DNA of 33,303 nucleotides from the NCBI GenBank assembly GCA_900554925.1, contig USJG01000007.1:1-33303 (forward strand), read 5' to 3'. The number at the start of each line of letters is the position of its first letter. Position 1 is the first letter of the stretch. Below the pieces are notes generated by a model that worked only from the letters and a program-made list of their open reading frames with translations, was not told the DNA's origin and made no database searches. The DNA comes from an uncultured Lachnospiraceae bacterium (GTDB taxonomy: Bacteria > Bacillota > Clostridia > Lachnospirales > Lachnospiraceae). Of this stretch, positions 6,352-14,769 are shown piece after piece. The translations under genes were made by a program, and so were the position numbers.

Positions 6352-7545
6352 ATGGAAGTAATATTTCATCGCTACGGCAGCATTTGCGAACCGGATATCA
6401 TAGATGCATTCCATTCACTTGGGATTACTGTGATTGAAGAGGATACCGAAATTTATCAAAAATCCATAGCCTCTTCCGATCGGATACGTCTGATCAGCGA
6501 ACAGATATTGACGCATCAGGCAGCATTTGTCTTTACAATCAACTATTTCCCTTATATTTCTCAGATTTGCGAACATCTGAAGATTTTATATGTATGTCTG
6601 AGTGTAGACTGCCCGGTACTTGAGTTATTTTCTGATACAATACACAATAAATGCAACAGAATTTTTTTATTTGATTATACTCAATATCTGCAGTTCAAAG
6701 ACGAAAATCCTGACTGCATTTTTTATTTGCCGCTTGCTGCTAATGTAAATCGATGGGACAGCCTTTTTTCAGATGTTATTCATCCGGATGAGTATTCATC
6801 CTCTTCCATTCCAGCTTCCTATGATGTATCATTTGTAGGCTCCCTTTATACGGAAAAATCCCCTTATTTTTCACTGCCGCTTTCAGCATTTGACAGAGGG
6901 TTTTGTGATGGCCTGATTGAAGCACAGCTCAAACTGCCTGGGCTTGGTCTGATCGAAGAAGCCCTTACTTCCGGACTGATTTCTTCTATCAAGACCTCTG
7001 ATCCTGGCTTCCATACTCTGCCCGATTCTTTTGCAGACACAGATGCCTATGTGGCTTCTAATTATTACCTGGGTATGCAGGCTTCTTCTCTGGAGAGGAT
7101 CCGTACCTTGAATGCACTGTCTGAAAACTTTCAGGTAGACTTATTTACCCGCAGCGACACTTCTTCCGTCCCAAAGGTACACTGCCATAACGGGGTCTCT
7201 ACGCACAGGGAAATGCCGCTTGTTTTTAACCGCAGTAAAATCAACCTGAATATCACCATACGCTCCATTCAATCAGGATTATCCCAACGCATATGGGATG
7301 TTATGGGATGCGGCGGGTTTCTTCTGACCAATTATCAGGATGAGCTTCCCGAATATTTTGAAATTGGGAAAGACCTGGAATGCTATGAGAATATCTCCGA
7401 CTGCATCCAAAAGGTTCAATATTATCTGATCCATGATGATATTCGCCGGGAAATAGCCTCAAATGGTTATAAAAAGGTAAAGGCAATGCATACCTACACG
7501 ATACGCATTGCCCAAATGTTAAAATTATTATACCCGGAATTATAA
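6352..7545 (+). CDS. CgeB-like glycosyltransferase (GT-B), flagellin-linked, paralog 2
   Basis: The 397-residue protein is a paralog of the 3254-4441 gene: SKINLNITIRSIQSGLSQR, WDVMGCGGFLLTNY and DELPEYFEIGKDL align block by block with SRINLNVT..., FDILSCGGFCMTNY and PEIAEYFADGQEL. The N-terminus MEVIFHRYGSICEP matches MKKKLLVYKWGSLSEP. The ATG at 6352 has GGGGAG 5 nt upstream and is preferred to the GTG frame opening at 6301. No signal peptide or membrane span. It points against the flagellar operon, and its stop lies 2 bp from the stop of the fliT-like gene. With its paralog it flanks flagellin, so filament glycosylation is the likely role; sugar and acceptor are not readable. Confidence 0.75.
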   Translation: MEVIFHRYGSICEPDIIDAFHSLGITVIEEDTEIYQKSIASSDRIRLISEQILTHQAAFVFTINYFPYISQICEHLKILYVCLSVDCPVLELFSDTIHNKCNRIFLFDYTQYLQFKDENPDCIFYLPLAANVNRWDSLFSDVIHPDEYSSSSIPASYDVSFVGSLYTEKSPYFSLPLSAFDRGFCDGLIEAQLKLPGLGLIEEALTSGLISSIKTSDPGFHTLPDSFADTDAYVASNYYLGMQASSLERIRTLNALSENFQVDLFTRSDTSSVPKVHCHNGVSTHREMPLVFNRSKINLNITIRSIQSGLSQRIWDVMGCGGFLLTNYQDELPEYFEIGKDLECYENISDCIQKVQYYLIHDDIRREIASNGYKKVKAMHTYTIRIAQMLKLLYPEL

Positions 7546-7547
7546 TG

Positions 7548-8024
7548 TTATTTCTTTTTATCCATATATTGGGCTGGAACCACTCCTGCCCCGCTCATAT
7601 TACGGTAATAGTTCATAGCCACATTGAGAGAACGCTTACCCTGTCCAAGCTCTTTCCTTTCCCTTGAGAGCGCTTCCCCCACAGCATTTTTATTCCGTTC
7701 CTCCAGTGCCTGAATCGTCATGCTCCTGTCTGTAATCTGACTGATCAATTCCTGCATATGGGAAATCTGGTCTGCAAAAGCCAGCCGGTTTTCCTTTAAC
7801 TCCTTTGCTACTCTGTCATAAAGAATTTCAAATCCCTCATCCAGTTTATTTATTTTCCCGATGCAGATGTCCTTATCATCCACGTATCTGTCAAACTTTT
7901 CAAAGTCGACAGGCTGCCCGGCAAGAACCTCTGCCTGCAGCTGGCTGATTCTGTATATCTCATCCAGCACACATATTTTTTTCTCCAGACTTTCTTCCAG
8001 GGCTGTCACATATTGCTTACTCAT
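7548..8024 (-). CDS. FliT-like flagellar export chaperone
   Basis: A 158-residue, mostly helical protein (EESLEKKICVLDEIYRISQLQ... SHMQELISQITDRSMTIQALEER) ending in a disordered tail that contains RNMSGAGVVPAQY. It follows fliS with an ATGA overlap (8021-8024), so the two are translationally coupled. The fliD-fliS-fliT order is the usual one and this position suggests the FliD chaperone. FliT and FlgN families are alike in size and fold, so the name rests mainly on context. Its 3' end lies 2 bp from the convergent CgeB-like gene with no terminator between them. Confidence 0.6.
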   Translation of the reverse strand: MSKQYVTALEESLEKKICVLDEIYRISQLQAEVLAGQPVDFEKFDRYVDDKDICIGKINKLDEGFEILYDRVAKELKENRLAFADQISHMQELISQITDRSMTIQALEERNKNAVGEALSRERKELGQGKRSLNVAMNYYRNMSGAGVVPAQYMDKKK

Positions 8025-8407
8025 GCATTTCCTTTCTCTTTGTTGATCCTCATTACTTCCTTCCAGGTGTCTCTGATCTCATGCAGATGTCCGTTAACTT
8101 CCTCCAATATTTCCTTATTTTTAGAAGTATTGGCCTGAAGCAATCTTTGAGATAGATAACTGTACATCCGTTCAAAGTCTTGTGCAACCGGATATTTCAT
8201 GTCCAGGGTCATTCTTAAATGATCGATTATTCTTTCTGTTTTTATAATATTGGTATGTGCCTTTTCAATTTCTTTATTATCTATTGCTGTCATAGCAACA
8301 TTACAAAATTTAATTGCACCCTCATAAAGCATCAGCGTAAGCTCAGCCGGAGTTGCTGTAAGCACCTTACTGTTTTTATATTGCGCATAAGCACCTGGTA
8401 AAGCCAT
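8021..8407 (-). CDS. fliS: Flagellin export chaperone FliS
   Basis: The 128-residue product shows the FliS signature: N-terminal GAYAQYKNSKVLTATPAELTL, followed by LMLYEGAIKFCNVAMTAIDN, and a helical C-terminal half with MYSYLSQRLLQAN. FliS binds the C-terminal D0 helix of flagellin in the cytoplasm and prevents early polymerisation. The start has AGGAGG 8 nt upstream; these bases also encode the last Gly-Gly of FliD, so the spacing to fliD is only 4 nt. It is cotranscribed from the flaG sigma-28 promoter. Confidence 0.95.
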   Translation of the reverse strand: MALPGAYAQYKNSKVLTATPAELTLMLYEGAIKFCNVAMTAIDNKEIEKAHTNIIKTERIIDHLRMTLDMKYPVAQDFERMYSYLSQRLLQANTSKNKEILEEVNGHLHEIRDTWKEVMRINKEKGNA

Positions 8408-8411
8408 GGTG

Positions 8412-9905
8412 TCAACCTCCTAATAAACTGGTAATTGCACTGCTGTTGGACTGCATTTTAGCCATCGCGGTCTCCATTGCGGCAAATTTAGCATACCACT
8501 TATCTTCGTAATCCCGCAATTTTTTTTCAAGGTCTGAAATCTTAGTATCATAATCCTCATAATCAGATTTCATTTTAAGATCATCATAAACATTTCCGTA
8601 GCTTCTATAATCCTTAACGCTGGATGTCATTTCGGTTATCTTATCATAAAGTGTTCTGCTGAGCTGTGTGAAAAATCCTGCAACCGCGTCAGGATCAGCA
8701 TTGATCATTGCCTGCAGTTTATTTTCATCACTGCTGTATGTAGCATCATCTGCATCCCCTTTAATGTGATAAGCATTCTTCTCATTATCTGCCGCGTTAA
8801 AATATCCCGCTGTCTCGATACCGAAATCAAACAGATACATAGTCTTGCCATTTACCTCAAAACCAGATGCCATAATCTGCTTAAATGTCGTAGACACCGT
8901 ACTTAATGTGGAATCACGTCGAAGCAGGGAATCTTTGATCTTGCTTTCCCATTTCTCTATCTCCGATTCACTCATAGCATCCTTTTCTTCATCGGTCAGA
9001 GGTTCATACCCCTTGGAGGATTCCGCATTGTACAGCTTATCCATCTCATTGATCAGACTGCTGTATTCTGTGATGAAGTTCTTAATCATATCATAGATGC
9101 CGCTGGTATCAACCTGAGTAGTCATCGTTAATTCTTTGGCGCCAGTTTCTGCCTTACAGGTAATAGTAAGCCCATTAATCTCAAAAGTATTGTCAGAGGA
9201 TGTGAAGGTCGCGCCATTTAACTCAATTTCCGCATCCTGTCCTGAAATCTTGGTAGATCCAGCTCCTGTTAATCCTAATGCTTCAAGAGCCCTCTCGCCT
9301 GCCTCGTCAGCCGCCGCAAAGGAAAAGTCCGCATCCTTTCCGCTTTCAGAAGCGCCAATGAAAAATCTCTGAGTAGAAGAATCAAAATTTGCATTTACGC
9401 CTGCTGCTGTAAGCTGGCTGGTCAGACTGGCAATGGTAGTTTTTTCATCAACGGTAATCGTAGTTTCCTTACCGCCTGTCTTGATAGTAAAACTACTTCC
9501 TACCTCTACCCCCAGATCCTTTAACAGGGTACCGGATGTAGCCTTTTCCCCATCTCCGGTTTGAACTTCTGCCCCTGTCAGGTATCCGGTCTTGGCCATC
9601 TGTTTTATTTTCAGTGTCTGCACACTGAGCATGGCATTATCTCCGGTAACTACATCTGCAAAACTGCTGTCAGATAATACCGTAGTCTTTTTCTTAAAAG
9701 AACTTTCATATTTTATTATATCTAAGGCGCCATTATATAATTTTTTGATCTTATCATTCAGTGTTTTCCAAGCTTCCTGTTTCCATTCCAGCTTAGTCTG
9801 TTCTTTCTTGGCATCATCTACCTTCGTCTGCTTTGCTGCCACCAATTCCTGAATGATGCTTTCTGTATCAAGTCCGGAATACATTCCGGTTACACGCATT
9901 GCCAT
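8412..9905 (-). CDS. fliD: Filament cap protein FliD (HAP2)
   Basis: The 497-residue protein begins AMRVTGMYSGLDTESIIQELV, the FliD N-terminal signature, and has a long N-terminal helical region (residues 20-70), a beta-rich centre, and a C-terminal helical domain ending MAKMQSNSSAITSLLGG. FliD forms the pentamer or hexamer at the filament tip that folds incoming flagellin, and in gut bacteria it can bind mucus. AGGAGG lies 7 nt before the ATG. It sits 11 nt after flaG and is followed by its probable chaperone. No cysteines were noticed and no truncation is seen. Confidence 0.95.
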   Translation of the reverse strand: MAMRVTGMYSGLDTESIIQELVAAKQTKVDDAKKEQTKLEWKQEAWKTLNDKIKKLYNGALDIIKYESSFKKKTTVLSDSSFADVVTGDNAMLSVQTLKIKQMAKTGYLTGAEVQTGDGEKATSGTLLKDLGVEVGSSFTIKTGGKETTITVDEKTTIASLTSQLTAAGVNANFDSSTQRFFIGASESGKDADFSFAAADEAGERALEALGLTGAGSTKISGQDAEIELNGATFTSSDNTFEINGLTITCKAETGAKELTMTTQVDTSGIYDMIKNFITEYSSLINEMDKLYNAESSKGYEPLTDEEKDAMSESEIEKWESKIKDSLLRRDSTLSTVSTTFKQIMASGFEVNGKTMYLFDFGIETAGYFNAADNEKNAYHIKGDADDATYSSDENKLQAMINADPDAVAGFFTQLSRTLYDKITEMTSSVKDYRSYGNVYDDLKMKSDYEDYDTKISDLEKKLRDYEDKWYAKFAAMETAMAKMQSNSSAITSLLGG

Positions 9906-9916
9906 CTCTTTACCTC

Positions 9917-10363
9917 CTATCGCTTTTCATCCACGAGAATACCGGCCATTTCCCATACCCTGGCAATCATATCAAGAGTTTTCTCAGGAGGAAGCTCCCT
10001 GATCACTTCCTTCGTATCTTTATCTACGATCTTAATGGTTACACGGTTCGTTTCTTCATGAATTCCAAACACTGCCTCGGAATGAGACAGATTCTTATTA
10101 AGATTTTCTACTGCTTTCTTAATCTGCTCATTGCTTATCTGCTGCTGTTCCCTGGCCGGGCTGTTTTCAGCACCATTCTGTCCGTTTCCCTGGCCCTCTT
10201 TCCTGGCCGGTTCAGCAACTTTTACAGTAGTGGCATCATATACCGCACTCTGTTCCTGCGTAGCAACATCCATGTTCTCTACTGTTTGTTTCTGTACAGG
10301 TTTTGCCTGTTGTGTGTTCTGTGCCTGATAAGTCATGGCACTGCTTAATGGTTCTATTGCCAT
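9917..10363 (-). CDS. flaG: FlaG family flagellar protein
   Basis: The 148-residue product has a Gln/Thr-rich, probably disordered N-terminal half and a conserved FlaG domain at the end: NEQIKKAVENLNKNLSHSE, then RVTIKIVDKDTKEVIRELPPEK and the final helix. FlaG affects filament length in several species. ATG at 10363 is chosen over the GTG three codons upstream because that GTG is part of the GGAGGTG ribosome site. The ribosome site itself sits in a hairpin loop of CsrA type (10368-10383). It is first in the flaG-fliD-fliS-fliT transcript, behind its own sigma-28 promoter. Confidence 0.92.
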   Translation of the reverse strand: MAIEPLSSAMTYQAQNTQQAKPVQKQTVENMDVATQEQSAVYDATTVKVAEPARKEGQGNGQNGAENSPAREQQQISNEQIKKAVENLNKNLSHSEAVFGIHEETNRVTIKIVDKDTKEVIRELPPEKTLDMIARVWEMAGILVDEKR

Positions 10364-10367
10364 TGTA

Positions 10368-10383
10368 ATCACCTCCGTGTGAT
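10368..10383 (-). promoter_or_regulatory. CsrA-type hairpin over the flaG Shine-Dalgarno
   Basis: On the minus strand ATCAC-ACGGAG-GTGAT forms a perfect 5-bp stem with an A-N-G-G-A-N hexaloop closed by C-G. The loop holds the GGAG of the ribosome site and the hairpin ends 4 nt before ATG. CsrA binding here would block translation of flaG and, through coupling, genes downstream. A second GGA at 10427-10429 could be a partner site. Confidence 0.7.
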
Positions 10384-10444
10384 ATAAAATAATTAATATG
10401 TTTCTTTGTGTTAAACTTTAGAGTTTTCCTGTCTTCTTTAATGT

Positions 10445-10471
10445 ATATCGGATAAAGTTTAAAAAAATTTA
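10445..10471 (-). promoter_or_regulatory. Sigma-28 promoter of flaG-fliD-fliS-fliT
   Basis: On the minus strand TAAA (10471-10468) is followed by 15 nt and TCCGATAT (10452-10445). The inferred start near 10438 gives a leader of about 75 nt that includes the CsrA-type hairpin. Confidence 0.9.
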
Positions 10472-10538
10472 CACATATGAGATAATTTTTTATTACACTT
10501 ATTCTGCCTTTCGAACGCCTCAAATTTTACATAAACAC

Positions 10539-10569
10539 AGGGAAGCACCTGTATCACAGATACTTCCCT
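10539..10569 (-). terminator. Hairpin after csrA, probable terminator of the flgM operon
   Basis: On the minus strand a 14-bp stem with two G-U pairs (outer arms AGGGAAG and CTTCCCT, loop GAT) lies 35 nt after the csrA stop. The following run (GTGTTTATG) is poor in T, so termination may be incomplete and some read-through into flaG is possible. Confidence 0.55.
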
Positions 10570-10603
10570 ATATCTTATCATTTATAAAATTGTTTAAAGT
10601 CTT

Positions 10604-10822
10604 TTATCCCAGCAAATTTTTTAATGCTTCCAGCCCCTGCGTGCTGACTGCCTCTTTATTTGCCTCCTGAATCTGTACGTAAACCTCTTTGCGGTATACG
10701 GGAACCTCCTTAGGTGCGCTGATGCCCAGCTTTACCTGTTCCCCTTTGATCTCCAGTACGGTAATTTCTATGTTGTTATTAATAACAAGGGCTTCATTTT
10801 TTTTTCTGGATAAAGCTAACAT
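10604..10822 (-). CDS. csrA: Carbon storage / translational regulator CsrA
   Basis: A full 72-residue CsrA: MLALSRKKNEALVINNNIEI, then VKLGISAPKEVPVYRKEV. The RNA-contacting L4 and R44 are conserved. CsrA is a homodimer that binds GGA in hairpin loops and, in Bacillus and Campylobacter, represses flagellin translation. Its ATG abuts the fliW stop (TAAATG), and the ribosome site AGGTGAG lies in the last fliW codons, so production is tied to its antagonist FliW. It is last in the flgM operon and hence under sigma-28. CsrA-type hairpins occur in all four sigma-28 leaders in this window, giving it visible candidate targets. Confidence 0.97.
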   Translation of the reverse strand: MLALSRKKNEALVINNNIEITVLEIKGEQVKLGISAPKEVPVYRKEVYVQIQEANKEAVSTQGLEALKNLLG

Positions 10823-11278
10823 TTACTCACCTGCTTTCTTAGCGTTCAGAATATCGTAAATGGGAAATTTAACTACATAATCTTCTCCCTCTACAATTAC
10901 CTGACATGCTTTTTTTTCTGCCGCATTGATCACAATGGGCCCTTTTAAATTGACACTCATTTTGGTCAGGTCGCTTGGCACGGTAACAGTAACCATCACA
11001 AGCATTTCCTCCGGATTCAGATCTCCAAGAGGTTTTAATAATTCATCATCTACCTCAGGATTATAATCCGGCCTTACAAGCAGCGGATCCATAACAGGCA
11101 TGGCAAATGCCGGTTCCTGCACTGACTGCATCCAATGAATGGAACCAATCCCTTTATCCTCGTCATGCACCAGGGCAAAGTCAGTCAATTCAGGGAACCC
11201 AATGATTCCTGAAGGAAAATGAATTATCTTTTCATCTGCTATTTCAATCTCCCCAAAAATTTTCGTAGTAATTTTCAT
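10823..11278 (-). CDS. fliW: Flagellar assembly factor FliW, CsrA antagonist
   Basis: The 151-residue product carries the FliW pattern: GEIEIADEKIIHFPSGIIGFP at the N-terminus, then FALVHDED, QEPAFAMPVMDPLLV, and LVMVTVTVP. FliW binds CsrA non-competitively and is displaced by free flagellin, so flagellin build-up restores CsrA repression; this partner switch is established in B. subtilis. GGAG lies 6 nt before ATG. It is 33 nt after flgL and directly abuts csrA, the common firmicute arrangement. Confidence 0.97.
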   Translation of the reverse strand: MKITTKIFGEIEIADEKIIHFPSGIIGFPELTDFALVHDEDKGIGSIHWMQSVQEPAFAMPVMDPLLVRPDYNPEVDDELLKPLGDLNPEEMLVMVTVTVPSDLTKMSVNLKGPIVINAAEKKACQVIVEGEDYVVKFPIYDILNAKKAGE

Positions 11279-11311
11279 AACTGCTCCTATCTGCGTGCCG
11301 CCACGCCTTCA

Positions 11312-12925
11312 TTAAATATAGTTCATCAGTGAAGTCTGCATAATCTTTCCGGTTGCCATAAGCGCTGACTCATAGGTAAGCTCCGTACTGGTTAACTGGA
11401 CTGCCACTTCCGCAATATCCGCGTCTTCATTTTCTGACTGCAGGGTTTTAAAAGTAGTTTTCTGATCCATAAGACGATTGCTGATAAGGTCAAGGCGCTG
11501 ACTTCTGGTGCCGTTATCTGTAATTGCCACGTTGGTATCATCCAGATACCCCTGGAACTTGGTAATAGACCCCTCCAGCATACTATGTATGTTCTCACGA
11601 ATATAACTGTATGCCTTTTCTGCCGCTTCATATTTCAGCTTTACGTCCGCATATTCCGCAGTGCCTTCTTCCAGCTCTTTAAGCACCGTATCCATATCGG
11701 TTTTCGTTTCGTTAATTGCTACAAGATCTGCAATTGCTTTTTCCAGATCGTCAATGTCTCTGTCAAGGTCATGGCCAAACACTTCGTCCGCAGTGGTATT
11801 GACCTGAATCTTCTGATTATATCCCACATCATATTCAATGACCTGCTTCTTTTTATCTCCGCTTAAATATTCCTGATTATAGTTGATGATCTTATCATTG
11901 CCCGCATCATCCTTTGTAGTAGCGGTGCACGCAAAATAATGTTCCGGACGAATATCCCCATCCTTCCATTGATCCTTGTTGTAAGTAAACTGTATTTCCG
12001 TGTCAGTTCCATTAAGTGCCTTGACTGTGGTTTCCAGCTTTGAATAAGCAGCATCACTAAACAGCACCTCGCCGGTCTCCGGTACATAAAGCACCTTCTC
12101 TTCCTGTGGAACCGCCTGATTTGCCTCAAGTATCTGGCTGTACGGATCAGGGTTATTTCCTACCGGCACTGTTGTAGTGGTAATAGTAGTCGCTTTCGTG
12201 GCATCTGTGGGATCTGCCGGATCCGGAATGCTTATTGTCAGATCTCCATTAGCATTTGCGGTCCCTTTTAAGTCATCATAGGCCAGCCGCAGTCTGTGAA
12301 TATCTCCGTTTGCCACCTGCTGCTCTATAATATTGTCATAATTGGCATCTGTGTAGTTATCTTTGTTCAAACCGTCCAGTCTGCCAATATTCGTATAGTT
12401 TATGGTATCAAAATCGCCAATCTTTTTTTGTTCTGTAATGGTATAGCTGGGATAGCCCTCCGGCTGCTCTTCCACCTCTTCCGTAAAGGACATGGTCGTA
12501 TCTGTCCTGTATCCGGTAAAAACATATCTTCCGGCATAATCTACATTGCCTGTGGAATAAAACTCATCCCTGAGGGATTTAAGCTGTTCTACAATAATCT
12601 GCAGATCCTCCGGGCCATAATCCTTATTAGCCCCTTTATTAGCCTGCTTGATCATGTCAGTCAACACATCGGTAACTGTTCCCAGCGCTTTTCCTGTAAC
12701 ATCCAGCCAACTGTCTGCATCCGGCGCATTCTTTTCATAGTACTGTGTCAGTTCCGAAACATTGGTCCTGAGGCGCAGCGCACGGATGGCAATGACCGGA
12801 TCATCAGAAGGTCTCGTAAGCTTCTTCTGAGTGGACATCATGGTACTCAGCTTATCCTGTAACACCTTATTGTTATTAATATTATACAGAGAGTTATTCT
12901 GCATAATTTTATTGGTTATTCTCAT
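11312..12925 (-). CDS. flgL: Hook-filament junction protein FlgL (HAP3), enlarged
   Basis: The 537-residue product starts MRITNKIMQNNSLYNINNNK and has QKKLTRPSDDPVIAIRALRLR, typical of the FlgL D0/D1 region, plus the C-terminal NRLMDQKTTFKTLQSENEDAD and ALMATGKIMQTSLMNYI. FlgL in E. coli or B. subtilis is about 300 residues, so roughly 200 extra residues lie in the middle (about 150-400), rich in D, T and Y and likely surface exposed. ATG at 12925 has GGGGAGGTG 6 nt upstream; the GTG in that ribosome site opens the longer frame and is rejected. It is 22 nt downstream of the second flgK. Confidence 0.92.
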   Translation of the reverse strand: MRITNKIMQNNSLYNINNNKVLQDKLSTMMSTQKKLTRPSDDPVIAIRALRLRTNVSELTQYYEKNAPDADSWLDVTGKALGTVTDVLTDMIKQANKGANKDYGPEDLQIIVEQLKSLRDEFYSTGNVDYAGRYVFTGYRTDTTMSFTEEVEEQPEGYPSYTITEQKKIGDFDTINYTNIGRLDGLNKDNYTDANYDNIIEQQVANGDIHRLRLAYDDLKGTANANGDLTISIPDPADPTDATKATTITTTTVPVGNNPDPYSQILEANQAVPQEEKVLYVPETGEVLFSDAAYSKLETTVKALNGTDTEIQFTYNKDQWKDGDIRPEHYFACTATTKDDAGNDKIINYNQEYLSGDKKKQVIEYDVGYNQKIQVNTTADEVFGHDLDRDIDDLEKAIADLVAINETKTDMDTVLKELEEGTAEYADVKLKYEAAEKAYSYIRENIHSMLEGSITKFQGYLDDTNVAITDNGTRSQRLDLISNRLMDQKTTFKTLQSENEDADIAEVAVQLTSTELTYESALMATGKIMQTSLMNYI

Positions 12926-12947
12926 TATTAACACCTCCCCAAATGCT

Positions 12948-14753
12948 CTACACGCCAGTGTTCAGAATCAACTGATCGTAAATTTCCGTCAGTGTCTGAA
13001 TCATCTTGGATGCCAGCGTATAAGAATTCTGGTATTTTACCAGGCTCACTGCTTCTTCATCTTCATCCACACCTGAAATGGAAGTTCTCTGGTTGTCAAT
13101 ACTGTTCCTAAGTCCGGTATAAATACTGTTAAAAGTATTGGCATCGCTGGCATTAAGCGCCACATCCGACAAAATTGCCTCCAACATCTGCCCCGCGGTT
13201 CCATTTCGGAAATTAAACTTTTCCCTGCTGTTGAGAAGAGCGATCATCTCTTCAATCTTTCCGCATTCCTCCACACCTACGTCTATACTGCTTCTGGTAC
13301 CTAATTTGGAAGCATCCGCAATAAGTTCAGAATTGATGGTAAAGTTTCCTGCTGTCAGCTCATAGTATTTATTCGCATCTGTAAAATCGTCTATGGTGTA
13401 CTCTTCGCCGCTGCCGCTGATTCCCGTAAAGAGAATACAGCCCTGATTATCGTTGGCATCAACACCGCTGGTGAAAATATTATTGACCGCCTCCGCAAAC
13501 TGACGGATCCATTCATTCATCTGTTCCATATAATAAGGAATGCCCTGATACTTTATCTCAGACTCTGTTTTAACATCTTTGTCCTGCATATCCGCATCTG
13601 CCGGACTTAAAGCATCATTCATAGTAAAAGTATAAGTATCTGTGCCGTCAAACTCCCAGTCAGAATAATAGCAAAGTTTATTGCCGATATTAATTACACC
13701 GCCGGTATCAGACAAGGTACATCCAAGCATGCTCTTAAGGTAATCATCACTTACCTGCACTTTGATCGTATTGTTTGTTTCATCTACCTCGATCACTTCC
13801 CCCTTAAAGTTGGCACCGTTATTTCCATCACGAAGCTCTACCAGCCCTTTCAGCTTGCCATCCATGGAGGCATTTACAAGGCTGAATGCATTGCCGTTTT
13901 CCCATTTGATCTCATACAGGCCATCGGCATCTGTCTGATTTACCTTTTGATTGGTATCTCTTGCCTGATAGGTCAGATTGTTGTAGTCGTTGCCATCTAC
14001 AAGTACCTGTCCGCCTGCAATTTTTACTATATATCTGGTAGCCCCGGTTTCTCTTTCGGGATTGCTGCTGTCATGAATCTTCATTTCAGTAATATCTACG
14101 TCCACGATTTCAGATAACTGGTCAATCAAAAGTTCTCTTTGATCTCTAAGCTCATTAGCTCTCGCTCCGGAAAGCTCGATCACGTTGATCTGCTTATTTA
14201 AAGTGGCAAGCTCCTGAGCAAGGGAATTAATCTGATCTACATTCTGCTTGATTTCCAAATTGATGTCCTTCTGAAGCTCCTGCAGATTTCCATACATATT
14301 ATTAAAATAATCTGTAAGGGACTTGGCCGCAGCTATAAACTGTGCCTTGGAAGTATCGCTGCTGGCGTTTGTTGTTACCGACTGGAGGCTGGCACTTAAC
14401 TTATTAAATATGCTCTTAAATCCGCTGGTGCCATCATCATTAAAGTAATCCTCTATGGTGCGCATATAATATTGCTTTACGGTAAATTCCCCATACTTGC
14501 TGTTATTATTCCAGTATTTCACATCATAAAAGCTGTCTCTGACACGCTCTATGGCAATAGTATCAACTCCGGCGCCGGCACATCCGTAAGTCGTAAATGT
14601 GCGAAGCGCATTGTTTGCCTGCTGGGTAACCTGCTGGCGGCTGTAACCATTTGTCTGCGCATTTGAAATATTATTTGCAGTGGTATTAAGTGCCGCATTG
14701 GAAGCCCGAAGCCCCGAACCTGCTATATATAGTCCAAAAAATTGTGATGGCAT
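12948..14753 (-). CDS. flgK: Hook-associated protein FlgK (HAP1), second copy
   Basis: A 601-residue FlgK with the N-terminal GLYIAGSGLRASNAALNTTA and NNISNAQTNGYSRQQV motifs of rod/hook proteins and the C-terminal SGVDEDEEAVSLVKYQNSYT and ASKMIQTLTEIYDQLILNTG helices. Both terminal D0 segments needed for assembly are intact. FlgK forms the first ring between hook and filament. It follows another flgK, 16 nt after its stop, and precedes flgL. The C-terminus is closer to the classical FlgK pattern than that of its neighbour. An AAAGGAAGTGAG ribosome site is present. Confidence 0.93.
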   Translation of the reverse strand: MPSQFFGLYIAGSGLRASNAALNTTANNISNAQTNGYSRQQVTQQANNALRTFTTYGCAGAGVDTIAIERVRDSFYDVKYWNNNSKYGEFTVKQYYMRTIEDYFNDDGTSGFKSIFNKLSASLQSVTTNASSDTSKAQFIAAAKSLTDYFNNMYGNLQELQKDINLEIKQNVDQINSLAQELATLNKQINVIELSGARANELRDQRELLIDQLSEIVDVDITEMKIHDSSNPERETGATRYIVKIAGGQVLVDGNDYNNLTYQARDTNQKVNQTDADGLYEIKWENGNAFSLVNASMDGKLKGLVELRDGNNGANFKGEVIEVDETNNTIKVQVSDDYLKSMLGCTLSDTGGVINIGNKLCYYSDWEFDGTDTYTFTMNDALSPADADMQDKDVKTESEIKYQGIPYYMEQMNEWIRQFAEAVNNIFTSGVDANDNQGCILFTGISGSGEEYTIDDFTDANKYYELTAGNFTINSELIADASKLGTRSSIDVGVEECGKIEEMIALLNSREKFNFRNGTAGQMLEAILSDVALNASDANTFNSIYTGLRNSIDNQRTSISGVDEDEEAVSLVKYQNSYTLASKMIQTLTEIYDQLILNTGV

Positions 14754-14769
14754 CTATCTCACTTCCTTT

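Noticed and set aside
12296..12862. 188-codon plus-strand frame antisense to flgL
   Set aside because: No ribosome site, unusual composition, and fully inside a well-supported flgL.
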